64,000 nucleotides of DNA from Flavobacteriaceae bacterium. Lineage in GTDB: Bacteria; Bacteroidota; Bacteroidia; Flavobacteriales; Flavobacteriaceae. Shown piece by piece: positions 54,880 through 63,439 of the stretch. The translations under genes and the position numbers were made by a program. The first letter of the stretch is position 1; each line of letters begins with the position of its first letter. Location: the NCBI GenBank assembly GCA_018669795.1, contig JABHSQ010000006.1:62001-126000 (forward strand), read 5' to 3'. The notes beneath the pieces are model-generated. The model ran no database searches, was not told where the DNA came from, and was given only the letters and a program-made list of their open reading frames with translations.

Positions 54880-55773
54880 GTGCCAACTTCGAATCAAAAT
54901 CCTAAAAAAATTTCTTTTTATAAAAATTTCCTTGAAATAACCAAGGTTAGATTGTCGGTAAGTGTTTTATTTTCATCAATAGCAGGTTATTTATTAGGAA
55001 CTGATGTAATTGTCTTTACTGAATTAATTCTCTTATGTATTGGAGGTTATTCAATGGTAGGAGCATCGAATGTATACAATCAAATTATAGAAAGAGATTT
55101 GGATGCTTTAATGAAGCGTACCGAAAACAGACCTATACCTTCAGGGAGAATGAGTGTAAATACTGCTTTTACAATTGCAGTGATTTTAACAGTCATTGGA
55201 ATAGTTTCTTTATACATCATTAATCCAATTACAGCAATGTTTGGAGCGATATCTATATTTATGTATGTGAGCTTATATACACCCTTAAAAACAAAAACAT
55301 CACTATCCGTATTTGTTGGAGCATTTCCAGGAGCAATACCTTTTATGTTAGGTTGGATTGCTGCAACCAATGAATTTGGTATTGAGCCAGGAACATTGTT
55401 TATGATACAGTTTTTTTGGCAATTTCCTCATTTTTGGGCCATTGCTTGGTTTTTGTATGATGACTATAAAAAAGCTGGTTTCTTTATGCTGCCAAACGGA
55501 AGGCGTGATAAAAGCACTTTATTACAGGCAGTATTGTATACATTATGGACAGTATTAGCCTCGCTAATCCCTGTTTTTGGAGTTACAGGTAAATTATATT
55601 TAACTCCTATTTCTGGGGTTATAATAGGATTGATAGGATTGGGGTTTTTATATTTCGCAATTCGATTTTATAAGATTAAAACCAATAAAGTTGCTAAACA
55701 ATTTATGTTAGCAAGTGTTAGTTACATAACACTGTTACAAATTGTATATGTAGCTGATAAATTTATTAGATAA
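54880..55773 (+). CDS. ctaB: Protoheme IX farnesyltransferase (heme O synthase)
   Basis: A 297-residue UbiA-family membrane prenyltransferase with eight or nine helices that turns heme B into heme O for the oxidase. The Asp-rich site is NVYNQIIERDLDALMKRTE, with RPIPSGRM after it, and the second conserved loop is FWQFPHFWAIAWFLYDDYKK. The start is GTG at 54880, preceded by a consensus promoter. It begins the second oxidase gene group; subunit III genes follow without gaps. Confidence 0.95.
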   Translation: MPTSNQNPKKISFYKNFLEITKVRLSVSVLFSSIAGYLLGTDVIVFTELILLCIGGYSMVGASNVYNQIIERDLDALMKRTENRPIPSGRMSVNTAFTIAVILTVIGIVSLYIINPITAMFGAISIFMYVSLYTPLKTKTSLSVFVGAFPGAIPFMLGWIAATNEFGIEPGTLFMIQFFWQFPHFWAIAWFLYDDYKKAGFFMLPNGRRDKSTLLQAVLYTLWTVLASLIPVFGVTGKLYLTPISGVIIGLIGLGFLYFAIRFYKIKTNKVAKQFMLASVSYITLLQIVYVADKFIR

Positions 55774-56373
55774 ATGGGACTGACTTTAACCAAAATGGTT
55801 CAAATGGATAATAATAAACCAAGAGAAGATCGCGCAAAGAAGATGATGCTTTGGTTTGGTATGATTAGTTTAACCATGAGTTTTTTAGGAATAACTAGTG
55901 GCTATATTGTAAGTAAAGAACGACCAGATTGGTTAACCGATTTTCAAATACCACAAGCATTTTACATAAGCTTGGTTGTTATTTTATTAAGCAGTATTAC
56001 TTTTTATTTGGCAAAAAAGTATGTGATAGCTCAACAAAGAAAAAAAGGAATGGTATTTTTAATCTTCACTTTTTTATTAGGAGTTACTTTTATAGTATTT
56101 CAATTTAAGGGTTTTTCTGAAATAATTTCAAGTGGTTATTTTTTTACTGGAAGTGAAAGTACAATCACAACTTCCTTTATTTATTTGGTAGTACTTCTAC
56201 ATCTAACACATATGCTAGCAGCTCTAATTTCAGTTATAGTCGTAATTTATAATCATTATAAACAAAGGTATACTATTGGAAATACTGTGGGTATTGAGAT
56301 AGCAGCTACTTTTTGGCATTTTGTTGATGTTTTATGGATTTACCTCTTTTTATTTTTCTATTTTGTTAGATAA
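55774..56373 (+). CDS. Cytochrome c oxidase subunit III family protein (short form)
   Basis: A 199-residue membrane protein with five helices of the subunit III family. The conserved end AATFWHFVDVLWIYLFLFFYFVR is partly visible as FWHFVDVLWIYLF. It lacks the two extra N-terminal helices of longer subunit III proteins. The ATG at 55774 directly follows the ctaB stop; an ATG 30 bases later (MDNNKPRED) is a fair alternative. It may be a paralogue that pairs with the larger subunit III encoded next. Confidence 0.87.
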   Translation: MGLTLTKMVQMDNNKPREDRAKKMMLWFGMISLTMSFLGITSGYIVSKERPDWLTDFQIPQAFYISLVVILLSSITFYLAKKYVIAQQRKKGMVFLIFTFLLGVTFIVFQFKGFSEIISSGYFFTGSESTITTSFIYLVVLLHLTHMLAALISVIVVIYNHYKQRYTIGNTVGIEIAATFWHFVDVLWIYLFLFFYFVR

Positions 56374-56391
56374 AAAATATATGTATTTTTG
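56363..56391 (+). promoter_or_regulatory. Possible internal promoter before the large coxC gene
   Basis: TTG at 56363-56365, 18 bases, TATTTTTG at 56384-56391, 26 bases before the ATG. It overlaps the end of the previous gene. Confidence 0.5.
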
Positions 56392-56417
56392 GAACCGATT
56401 TAAATCAATTATTTTAT

Positions 56418-57395
56418 ATGGACACTACAGTTGCAAAACCAAGCACTGATAATAAAACTTGGAGCGGAGGAAACAGACCACTAAATGCCAGTTATGGTAA
56501 AATGATGATGTGGTTTTTTATTGTTTCTGATGCATTAACTTTTTCAGGATTTCTTGCTGCTTACGGCTTTTCTAGATTTAAATTTATTGACTCTTGGCCG
56601 ATAGCTGATGAGGTATTTACGCACGTTCCATTTATACACGGTAATTTTCCGATGTATTATGTAGCTTTTATGACCTTTATATTGATTCTCTCTTCTGTAA
56701 CAATGGTTTTAGCAGTAGACGCTGGCCATCATATGAAGAAAAATAAAGTTATCGTTTATTTGTTTTTAACCATTATTGGAGGTTTAATCTTCGTAGGTTC
56801 TCAGGCTTGGGAATGGGGAACATTTATCAAAGGAACCTATGGTGCTGTTGAAACAAATGGAGGTAAAGTTCTTCAATTTGTAAAAGAAGATGGATCTAGA
56901 GTCGCATTAGGTGATTTCGCAACTCCTATTCATTCTGAAAGAACAAGTCAAGGCAGTAATGAAGCTATCTGGTTTTATTCTGAAACTCCAGAAACTAAAG
57001 TAAGTTTAGCTGAAGTAACAAAAGGATTTTTAGCAGATGAATCACTATTAATACGTACTCAATATTTAGATAAAAATGGTAAACGAATCGTTCTGTCTAG
57101 AGCAGAATCGATAGTTAAATTAAAAAGTGATGGAAAAAGTATTGTGGAAGGTGCAAACTTAAAACACAACGAATATGGAACTCCGTTATTTGCAGATTTC
57201 TTCTTCTTTATTACAGGATTTCACGGATTCCATGTATTTTCCGGAGTGATATTTAATATCATAATTTTCTTTAATGTTATTATTGGAACTTACGAGCGAA
57301 GAAAGAGTTACGAAATGGTCGAAAAAGTTGGACTTTATTGGCACTTTGTAGATTTAGTTTGGGTATTTGTATTTACCGTATTTTACCTTGTTTAA
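56418..57395 (+). CDS. coxC: Cytochrome c oxidase subunit III with large periplasmic insertion
   Basis: A 325-residue subunit III. The helices of the family are present, with MMMWFFIVSDALTFSGFLAA early, GSQAWEWGTFIKGTYG in the middle and FFFFITGFHGFHVFSGVIFN followed by GLYWHFVDLVWVFVFTVFYL at the end. Between about residues 137 and 255 there is a soluble, charged insertion absent from the mitochondrial protein. Subunit III stabilises the core enzyme. It lies in a gene group apart from coxBA, which is common in this family of bacteria. Confidence 0.92.
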   Translation: MDTTVAKPSTDNKTWSGGNRPLNASYGKMMMWFFIVSDALTFSGFLAAYGFSRFKFIDSWPIADEVFTHVPFIHGNFPMYYVAFMTFILILSSVTMVLAVDAGHHMKKNKVIVYLFLTIIGGLIFVGSQAWEWGTFIKGTYGAVETNGGKVLQFVKEDGSRVALGDFATPIHSERTSQGSNEAIWFYSETPETKVSLAEVTKGFLADESLLIRTQYLDKNGKRIVLSRAESIVKLKSDGKSIVEGANLKHNEYGTPLFADFFFFITGFHGFHVFSGVIFNIIIFFNVIIGTYERRKSYEMVEKVGLYWHFVDLVWVFVFTVFYLV

Positions 57396-57415
57396 AAAAG
57401 AATAATATAGAACAA

Positions 57416-57799
57416 ATGGCACAAGATCATAAATTAGCAATATTTAGAGGAAAACTTAAGTTTAAGTCTATCCAGTCAAAAATCTGGGGTGTATTTACCT
57501 TGCTTTCTATAATTACTGTAATTGAAGTTTATTTAGGGATTTCAAAACCTGATTTTTTAACTTCTAACCGCTTATTTGCATTAAAATATCTAAATTGGAT
57601 ATTTTTAATTCTTACTGTAATAAAAGCCTATTATATCACTTGGGATTTTATGCACATGCGTGATGAGAAAATGGGTTTAAGAAGATCAGTAGTATGGACA
57701 GCAGTATTCTTAATCTGTTATTTACTTTTTATATTGTTAGTAGAAGGGAATTATATTTTTGATATCTATCAAGAAAATTATATTAAATTTAATTTTTAA
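57416..57799 (+). CDS. Cytochrome c oxidase subunit IV family protein
   Basis: A 127-residue protein with three hydrophobic helices of the prokaryotic subunit IV family; KAYYITWDFMHMRDEKMGLR is the typical helix-loop. The ATG of MAQDHKLAIFRG is chosen; an earlier in-frame ATG at 57338 would overlap coxC by 58 bases with a non-family leader. It follows coxC by 20 bases. It helps oxidase assembly or stability; no cofactor is expected. Confidence 0.88.
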   Translation: MAQDHKLAIFRGKLKFKSIQSKIWGVFTLLSIITVIEVYLGISKPDFLTSNRLFALKYLNWIFLILTVIKAYYITWDFMHMRDEKMGLRRSVVWTAVFLICYLLFILLVEGNYIFDIYQENYIKFNF

Positions 57800-57873
57800 A
57801 CTTAATACAAAAGAACTAAAAAACTCCACTCAATAAATGATTGGTGTTTTTATATAAATTAATGCGTAAATTA

Positions 57874-57904
57874 TTGTTCATCATTATTTTACGAACTATT
57901 TTTG
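57874..57904 (+). promoter_or_regulatory. Promoter at the thioredoxin-fold gene before sco
   Basis: TTG at 57874-57876, 20 bases, TATTTTTG at 57897-57904. The GTG start is at 57909, so transcription would begin about at the start codon and the mRNA may be leaderless. A weak hairpin at 57821-57852 may end the preceding operon. Confidence 0.55.
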
Positions 57905-57908
57905 CAAC

Positions 57909-58571
57909 GTGAATACTACAGCTAAAATTAAAAAATTCGTCATACTAGGAATTTTGTTCCTGCTTCCTATTATTGCATATCTATTTTTCTCTTCAGGAAT
58001 TAATCATTTTGCAAAACTCCCTATATTAACAAAGAATGTTTTAGAAATTGATCAATTTAAAACTGAAAATGGAGCATCTAAACTATTAAAGGATCACATT
58101 ACTATTTTATGTTTTTTCGGAAATAACCTAGAACTAAGTAAGGCTAATGCTTTTAATTTGGCCCATAAGATTTATAAGAAAAATTATCAATTTAAAGATT
58201 TTCAGTTTGTCATATTAACTCCAGATGGTTCGCAATTCCAAGTAAAATCATTAAAAGAAGAATTATCTGAAATAGAAAACGCTGTGAATTGGAATTTTGT
58301 TTACAGTTCGCCCAATGAAATTGAAAAGGTTTTTAACTCATTAGGCTCCAATTATTCATTAGATGCCAATATGGCTTCACCTTATGTTTTTATAATTGAT
58401 AAAGATAGAAGTTTAAGAGGAAGAGATGACGATGATGATTTAGGGTTATTGTATGGATTTGATTCTAGTGACTATTCAGAGGTAAATAATAAAATGAGTG
58501 ATGATGTGCGTGTTATTTTAGCAGAATACCGTCTAGCACTAAAAAAATACAATTCTAAAAGAGAAATATAA
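57909..58571 (+). CDS. Membrane-anchored thioredoxin-fold-like protein beside SCO
   Basis: A 220-residue protein with one N-terminal helix (FVILGILFLLPIIAYLFF). The rest resembles a thioredoxin or SCO fold: ITILCFFGNN in the place of the active-site strand, FQFVILTPDG, and PYVFIIDKDRSLRGRDDDD near the end. No Cys pair is present, with a single Cys in the LCFF stretch, so redox or copper chemistry is unlikely. It precedes the SCO gene by 91 bases and probably helps oxidase assembly. The start is GTG; a later start would lose the anchor. Not a named family to me. Confidence 0.7.
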   Translation: MNTTAKIKKFVILGILFLLPIIAYLFFSSGINHFAKLPILTKNVLEIDQFKTENGASKLLKDHITILCFFGNNLELSKANAFNLAHKIYKKNYQFKDFQFVILTPDGSQFQVKSLKEELSEIENAVNWNFVYSSPNEIEKVFNSLGSNYSLDANMASPYVFIIDKDRSLRGRDDDDDLGLLYGFDSSDYSEVNNKMSDDVRVILAEYRLALKKYNSKREI

Positions 58572-58662
58572 TAATTTGAAACAGTATGTCATATCTTTAT
58601 AGCAATGAAATTCATTAATAGCTAACACTTTGCGTTGCTTTTAAAATACAGAACTTAATCAT

Positions 58663-59283
58663 ATGAAAAATTATTCTTACATCGGCATCTCATTTGTTAT
58701 TTTAGTATTTGGTATTTGGGCTGTTCCTAAAATAGTAGATAGGTTTACTAAACCTCGTCTAGCAAAGATTGGTAAAGTTCCAGAATTTAGTTTTACAAAT
58801 CAAAATCAAAAAACGATAACGAATAAATCCTATCATAATAAAGTTTACATAGTAGAGTTTTTCTTTACTACCTGTCCATCTATTTGCCCTATAATGAATC
58901 AAAATATGGTAAAAATACAAGATCAATTTTTTGGAAATCCAAATCTGGGAATTGCTTCCCTTACCATAGATCCTATTACAGATACGCCTGAAGTTTTAAA
59001 AGAATATGCAATTCAATATAAAATCACCAATCCTAATTGGAATTTATTAACTGGAAATAAAGAAACTATTTATAAATTTGCCAATAGTGGGTTTAATTTA
59101 TATGTAGGTGAAAATACTGAAGTAGAAGGTGGTTTTGAACATTCTGGTTTTTTCGCTCTAGTAGATAAAGAAGGGAATATTCGTTCTAGGTACGACGAGC
59201 AAGGAAATCCTATTATTTATTATAATGGCCTAGGTGATGATGGTGTAAAAATGTTAAAAGAAGATATTAAATTATTATTATAA
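58663..59283 (+). CDS. SCO1/SenC-family copper protein for oxidase assembly
   Basis: A 206-residue protein with an N-terminal helix and a periplasmic thioredoxin-fold domain. The copper site is complete: CPSICP (C-x3-C) in the strand EFFFTTCPSICPIMNQN, and the His in FEHSGFFALVDKEG. It inserts copper into the CuA site of CoxB. The stop overlaps the next ATG (TAATGG), so the two are co-translated. The family also includes proteins that reduce thiols in CoxB. Confidence 0.93.
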   Translation: MKNYSYIGISFVILVFGIWAVPKIVDRFTKPRLAKIGKVPEFSFTNQNQKTITNKSYHNKVYIVEFFFTTCPSICPIMNQNMVKIQDQFFGNPNLGIASLTIDPITDTPEVLKEYAIQYKITNPNWNLLTGNKETIYKFANSGFNLYVGENTEVEGGFEHSGFFALVDKEGNIRSRYDEQGNPIIYYNGLGDDGVKMLKEDIKLLL

Positions 59284-59813
59284 TGGAAGTAGAAATAAAA
59301 CAATCTAAAAATAAATATAACTTATGGATATGGATTATTTCCATTGTTGTTCCAGTTGCAGTTGCAGTATTGTTTACTGTGAGGATTCCTGGCGTTGAAC
59401 GTATGGGGTTTTTACCTCCAATTTATGCTACTATAAATGCATTAACGGCTGTTATATTAATAATTTCTGTCATTCAAATTAAAAAAGGAAATCGAAAAAA
59501 TCATGAATTTTTAATGAAAACAGCAATCCTGTTGTCACTTCTTTTTTTACTGCTATACATCGCATATCACATGACTTCTGATTCAACAAAATACAGAGGA
59601 GATGGCATATTAAAGTACCTATATTATTTTATTTTAATAACACATATTATGTTGTCTATAACTGTAATCCCATTTGTATTAATAACTTATGTTAGGGCTA
59701 TTACTGGAAAATTTGAAAAACACAAAGCAATAGCTCGAATCACATTTCCATTATGGTTATATGTTGCTATTACTGGAGTAATTGTGTATGTAATGATTTC
59801 ACCTTATTACTAA
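59283..59813 (+). CDS. DUF420 membrane protein
   Basis: A 176-residue protein with about five helices. The family segments are PPIYATINALTAVILIIS, NHEFLMKTAILLS, and ITHIMLSITVIPFVLITYVRA with conserved His residues. DUF420 proteins are encoded with oxidase and SCO genes in many bacteria (CtaM-like group in Firmicutes), suggesting a part in oxidase assembly. It overlaps the SCO gene by one base. Confidence 0.87.
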   Translation: MEVEIKQSKNKYNLWIWIISIVVPVAVAVLFTVRIPGVERMGFLPPIYATINALTAVILIISVIQIKKGNRKNHEFLMKTAILLSLLFLLLYIAYHMTSDSTKYRGDGILKYLYYFILITHIMLSITVIPFVLITYVRAITGKFEKHKAIARITFPLWLYVAITGVIVYVMISPYY

Positions 59814-59822
59814 ACATATAGT

Positions 59823-60050
59823 ATGAACGTTAAAACAGTTTTAATTGCAACCATAATTCTTCTTTTTTGTTCGATTTCTACTGAAGCACAATGTGCTATG
59901 TGTCGAGCAGTTTTGGAAAGTGATGAAAACAGTCAAACAGCTAAAGGTGTTAATAATGGTATCATGTATTTAATGGTATTTCCTTATTTGTTAATTGGAG
60001 CTGTTGGATATGCAATCTACCGAAGTCGTAAAGAGGCAAAAGAGTCTTAA
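59823..60050 (+). CDS. Small exported membrane protein with a CxxC motif
   Basis: A 75-residue protein. A signal peptide (TVLIATIILLFCSISTEAQ) is followed by CAMCRAVLESDENSQTAKGV and one C-terminal helix (MYLMVFPYLLIGAVGYAIY) with a basic tail. The C-x-x-C lies just after the cleavage site, facing the periplasm. It is the last gene of the oxidase-assembly group, 9 bases after DUF420. Similar ORFs are known to me next to DUF420 in flavobacteria; a metal or heme-delivery role is only a guess. Confidence 0.75.
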   Translation: MNVKTVLIATIILLFCSISTEAQCAMCRAVLESDENSQTAKGVNNGIMYLMVFPYLLIGAVGYAIYRSRKEAKES

Positions 60051-60193
60051 ATTCTAATTTGAAAATAGTGTAACATTTTTTTTTTAGATATCTTTTTTAA
60101 AATTATTTGAAAGAAATATTATGTTATTTCTTAACACCATTTTCACATTTTACAAATATTAAATACTGTAATTTGTGCTATTAATAAATAACC

Positions 60194-60901
60194 ATGATTG
60201 AAATTAAAGACTTGCATAAATCTTATAAAATGGGAACTAATTCCCTTCACGTTTTAAAAGGAATAAATTTTGAAGTTTCTGAGGGTGAGATGGTAGCAAT
60301 TATGGGATCTTCAGGATCAGGAAAATCAACTCTTCTTAATATTTTAGGAATCCTTGATGAAGCAGACAAGGGCAGCTATCATTTGGATGAAACCTTAATA
60401 AAAAATCTTAACGAAAAAGTAGCTGCGAAATATAGAAATAAATTTCTAGGATTTGTTTTTCAATCTTTCAATTTAATAAATTACAAATCTGCTTTAGATA
60501 ATGTAGCATTACCATTATACTATCAAGGAGTAAAACGCAATATTCGAATGGAGAAAGCATTGCATTATTTAGATAAAGTTGGATTAGCAGATTGGGCGAG
60601 TCACTTACCTAATGAGCTTTCTGGAGGTCAGAAGCAAAGAGTTGCAATTGCAAGGGCTTTGGCAAGTAACCCCAAAGTATTGCTAGCTGATGAGCCAACA
60701 GGAGCTTTAGATTCAACAACTTCTTATGAAGTAATGGAGTTAATTCAAGAAATTAATGATGAAGGAAAGACAATTTTAATTGTAACTCATGAGGATGATA
60801 TTGCCCACATGTGTAAACGAATTGTTAATTTAAAAGATGGTATTATAATAGATGATTCGTTAGTGGATCAAGTAAGGGTTAAAAGTTTAGAAAATGTTTA
60901 G
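60194..60901 (+). CDS. ABC transporter ATP-binding protein (MacB/LolD type)
   Basis: A 235-residue ATPase. Walker A is GSSGSGKSTLLN, the Q-loop is VFQSFNLI, the signature is LSGGQKQRVAIARAL and Walker B with its Glu is VLLADEPTGALD. The SKSYKMG-type start and size place it in the MacB/LolD/FtsE group, which drive mechanotransmission rather than transport through the membrane. It overlaps the first permease gene by 8 bases. With the permeases and the membrane-fusion protein following, it forms a tripartite exporter. Confidence 0.93.
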   Translation: MIEIKDLHKSYKMGTNSLHVLKGINFEVSEGEMVAIMGSSGSGKSTLLNILGILDEADKGSYHLDETLIKNLNEKVAAKYRNKFLGFVFQSFNLINYKSALDNVALPLYYQGVKRNIRMEKALHYLDKVGLADWASHLPNELSGGQKQRVAIARALASNPKVLLADEPTGALDSTTSYEVMELIQEINDEGKTILIVTHEDDIAHMCKRIVNLKDGIIIDDSLVDQVRVKSLENV

Positions 60902-62138
60902 GGTAGAAAGCTGGCAAGAAATATTTGAAACCATGGGAAAGAATAAGCTTCAAACGGCTTTAACTATGATTTCTGTTTTTTTTGGAATCTTCATACTTGT
61001 TATATTAGTAGGCTTTAGCAGTGGTATTGAAAAAGGGGTTAAATCTCAATTTGAAGAAGACGCTACCAATAGAATTGCAATTAGAACAGGAAGAACAACA
61101 AAAGAATATAAAGGGCTTAATCCTGGAAGAAGAATTCAATTAAGAAACAAGGATTATGAAGGGTTTAACGAAAAGTATAAAGAAAATATTGAGTATAAAA
61201 CATCTGTTTTTAGTACATGGGGTGGGCAAGTAGTGTATAAAGGAGAAATTGGAAATTATCGCATAGAAGGAGCTTATCCAGATCAACAATTTATTGAAAA
61301 CCAACGTATAGTTTCGGGAAGATTTATCAATAATAACGATATTAATGAAACAAAAAAAGTTGCTATTATTGGAAATCAAATAAAAGAAGACCTTTTTAAA
61401 AAAAAGAATCCTATTGGGGCGTATATTGAGATCTTAGGAATTAATTTTCAAGTTGTAGGAGTTTATTCTGATCCTGGAGGGAAAAGAGAAGAAAGTAGGG
61501 TTTTTATTCCATTAACTACTGCGCAACAAGTCTTTAATGCTGGAGATAAAGTGCGTTCTTTAGCATATACAGTAAAAATGTCTGATAATTTTGATGAGGC
61601 AGTTGCTTTGTCATTGGCAATGTCAGAAGGTTTTGAAAATGATATTAAAACTAATCATAGTATTTCTCCAGACGATCGAAGTGCTGTAAGAGTTAACAAT
61701 ACGCTAGAAGAGGCGAAAAAAATATATGGTCTAATAGCAACGATTAGTTATATTTTTTGGTTTGTTGGCATAGGTACTATAATAGCTGGAGTAGTCGGAG
61801 TTAGTAACATAATGATAATTATTGTTAAGGAGCGAACCAAAGAAATTGGTATCAGAAAAGCATTAGGTGCATTGCCAAATTCCATCATTGGGATGATTTT
61901 ACAAGAGGCTGTTTTTATTACTGCTTTTGCTGGATTTTTAGGTCTTTTTGCAGGTGTTGTACTACTAGAATTAATAAGTCCTATGATAGACAGTGATTTT
62001 ATTAAAGCCCCTCAGGTAGATTTTAAAACAGCGATGATTACTGTAATAATTTTAATAATAGCTGGAGCATTGGCTGGTTTTGTTCCTGCAAGAAGAGCTG
62101 CACACATACGTCCTATTGAGGCATTACGTGTAGAATAA
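60894..62138 (+). CDS. MacB-like ABC transporter permease, first copy
   Basis: A 414-residue permease with the MacB layout: one helix at the N-terminus (TALTMISVFFGIFILVILVG), a large periplasmic domain to about residue 280, then three helices. The FtsX-type end has ERTKEIGIRKALGA, a conserved coupling segment, and closes ARRAAHIRPIEALRVE. It pairs with the next gene, most likely as a heterodimer. The substrate is unknown; relatives export peptides, lipids or antibiotics. Confidence 0.92.
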   Translation: MFRVESWQEIFETMGKNKLQTALTMISVFFGIFILVILVGFSSGIEKGVKSQFEEDATNRIAIRTGRTTKEYKGLNPGRRIQLRNKDYEGFNEKYKENIEYKTSVFSTWGGQVVYKGEIGNYRIEGAYPDQQFIENQRIVSGRFINNNDINETKKVAIIGNQIKEDLFKKKNPIGAYIEILGINFQVVGVYSDPGGKREESRVFIPLTTAQQVFNAGDKVRSLAYTVKMSDNFDEAVALSLAMSEGFENDIKTNHSISPDDRSAVRVNNTLEEAKKIYGLIATISYIFWFVGIGTIIAGVVGVSNIMIIIVKERTKEIGIRKALGALPNSIIGMILQEAVFITAFAGFLGLFAGVVLLELISPMIDSDFIKAPQVDFKTAMITVIILIIAGALAGFVPARRAAHIRPIEALRVE

Positions 62139-62148
62139 ATATAAAATA

Positions 62149-63408
62149 ATGTTTAATAAAGACCGTTGGAACGAAATATTAGAAGCATTAAATGCAAACC
62201 GTATTAGAACACTTATAACTGCATTTGGTGTTTTTTGGGGCATTATGATTTTGGTATTATTATTAGCTTTAACTAATGGACTTAAGAATGGTGTAACCTC
62301 AGATTTTAATGACTTTGCAACCAATTCGATATTTATGTGGTCTCAAGGCACCTCAATGCCCTATAAAGGACTACCAAAAGGGAGACGTTATAATTTTAAA
62401 GTTCAGGATGTTGATATTTTAAAAGAACAAATACCGATGCTAAAATATGTTTCTCCAAGAAATCAATTAGGAGGGTATAGAGGAGCTAACAATGTAACTA
62501 GAAAAGAAAAAACAGGCGCTTTTAGTGTTTCAGGTGATTATCCGGAATTTATATACCAACAACCTATGGATATTTTAAAAGGTAGGTTTATTAATTATTC
62601 TGACATTAATGAAAAGCGAAAAGTTGCTGTTATTGGTATTGATGTTGTAAAATCTTTGTACGATAAAGGGGAGGATCCATTAGAAACCTTTATTAAAATT
62701 AATGGTGTTAATTTTATGGTAATTGGAGTATTTGAAAAAAGTAATAGTAATGGAGATGAAGAGGAAGATGCCAATACAATTTTTGTGCCTTTTTCAACAT
62801 TTTCACAGGTATTTAATTTTGGAGATAATGTTGGTTGGATGGTACTAACAGCTGAAGATAACACAAGTATTACCTCATTAAAACCAGAAATATTTTCCAT
62901 TATAAAAAAACAACATATTATAAACCCAGATGATGAAAGAGCAATTGGAAATTTTGACTTAGCTGCACAATTTTCGAAAGTAATGGGTCTTTTTAGTATT
63001 TTAACTTTTGTTGGATTTTTTGTCGGAACACTTGTACTTCTTTCTGGAGCTATAGGTATTAGTAACATAATGTTAATTGTTGTAAAAGAACGAACCAAAG
63101 AAATTGGAATTAGAAGGGCTTTAGGCGCAACACCTTGGGGAGTTAGAATGCAAATTCTTCAAGAATCTTTAACATTAACAATTCTTTCGGGCATGGCGGG
63201 TGTTTCATTTGCCTCTGGAGTTATTTGGCTTATTAATTTTTTATTAGAACGTATTGGTCCAGTAGAAAACTTTGCCAATCCATCTGTAGATATAAAAGTA
63301 ATTTTAATCGCATTATTAATTTTAATATTTTTTGGTGTACTTGCGGGGTTAATACCTGCAATAAGAGCAACTAAAATGAAACCAATTGATGCATTACGAA
63401 CCGAATAA
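62149..63408 (+). CDS. MacB-like ABC transporter permease, second copy
   Basis: A 419-residue paralogue of the previous permease with the same layout and ends: RTLITAFGVFWGIMILVLLL at the N-terminal helix, ERTKEIGIRRALGATPWGVR and IRATKMKPIDALRTE at the C-terminus. It is 10 bases after the first permease gene. The two likely arose by duplication and form one heterodimeric exporter. Confidence 0.92.
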   Translation: MFNKDRWNEILEALNANRIRTLITAFGVFWGIMILVLLLALTNGLKNGVTSDFNDFATNSIFMWSQGTSMPYKGLPKGRRYNFKVQDVDILKEQIPMLKYVSPRNQLGGYRGANNVTRKEKTGAFSVSGDYPEFIYQQPMDILKGRFINYSDINEKRKVAVIGIDVVKSLYDKGEDPLETFIKINGVNFMVIGVFEKSNSNGDEEEDANTIFVPFSTFSQVFNFGDNVGWMVLTAEDNTSITSLKPEIFSIIKKQHIINPDDERAIGNFDLAAQFSKVMGLFSILTFVGFFVGTLVLLSGAIGISNIMLIVVKERTKEIGIRRALGATPWGVRMQILQESLTLTILSGMAGVSFASGVIWLINFLLERIGPVENFANPSVDIKVILIALLILIFFGVLAGLIPAIRATKMKPIDALRTE

Positions 63409-63439
63409 ACATAAGATCAATAAATAAAAAAACACATTT

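Noticed and set aside
62595-63098. 167-codon minus-strand ORF
   Set aside because: It lies fully inside the second permease gene, has low-complexity hydrophobic content and no family features.
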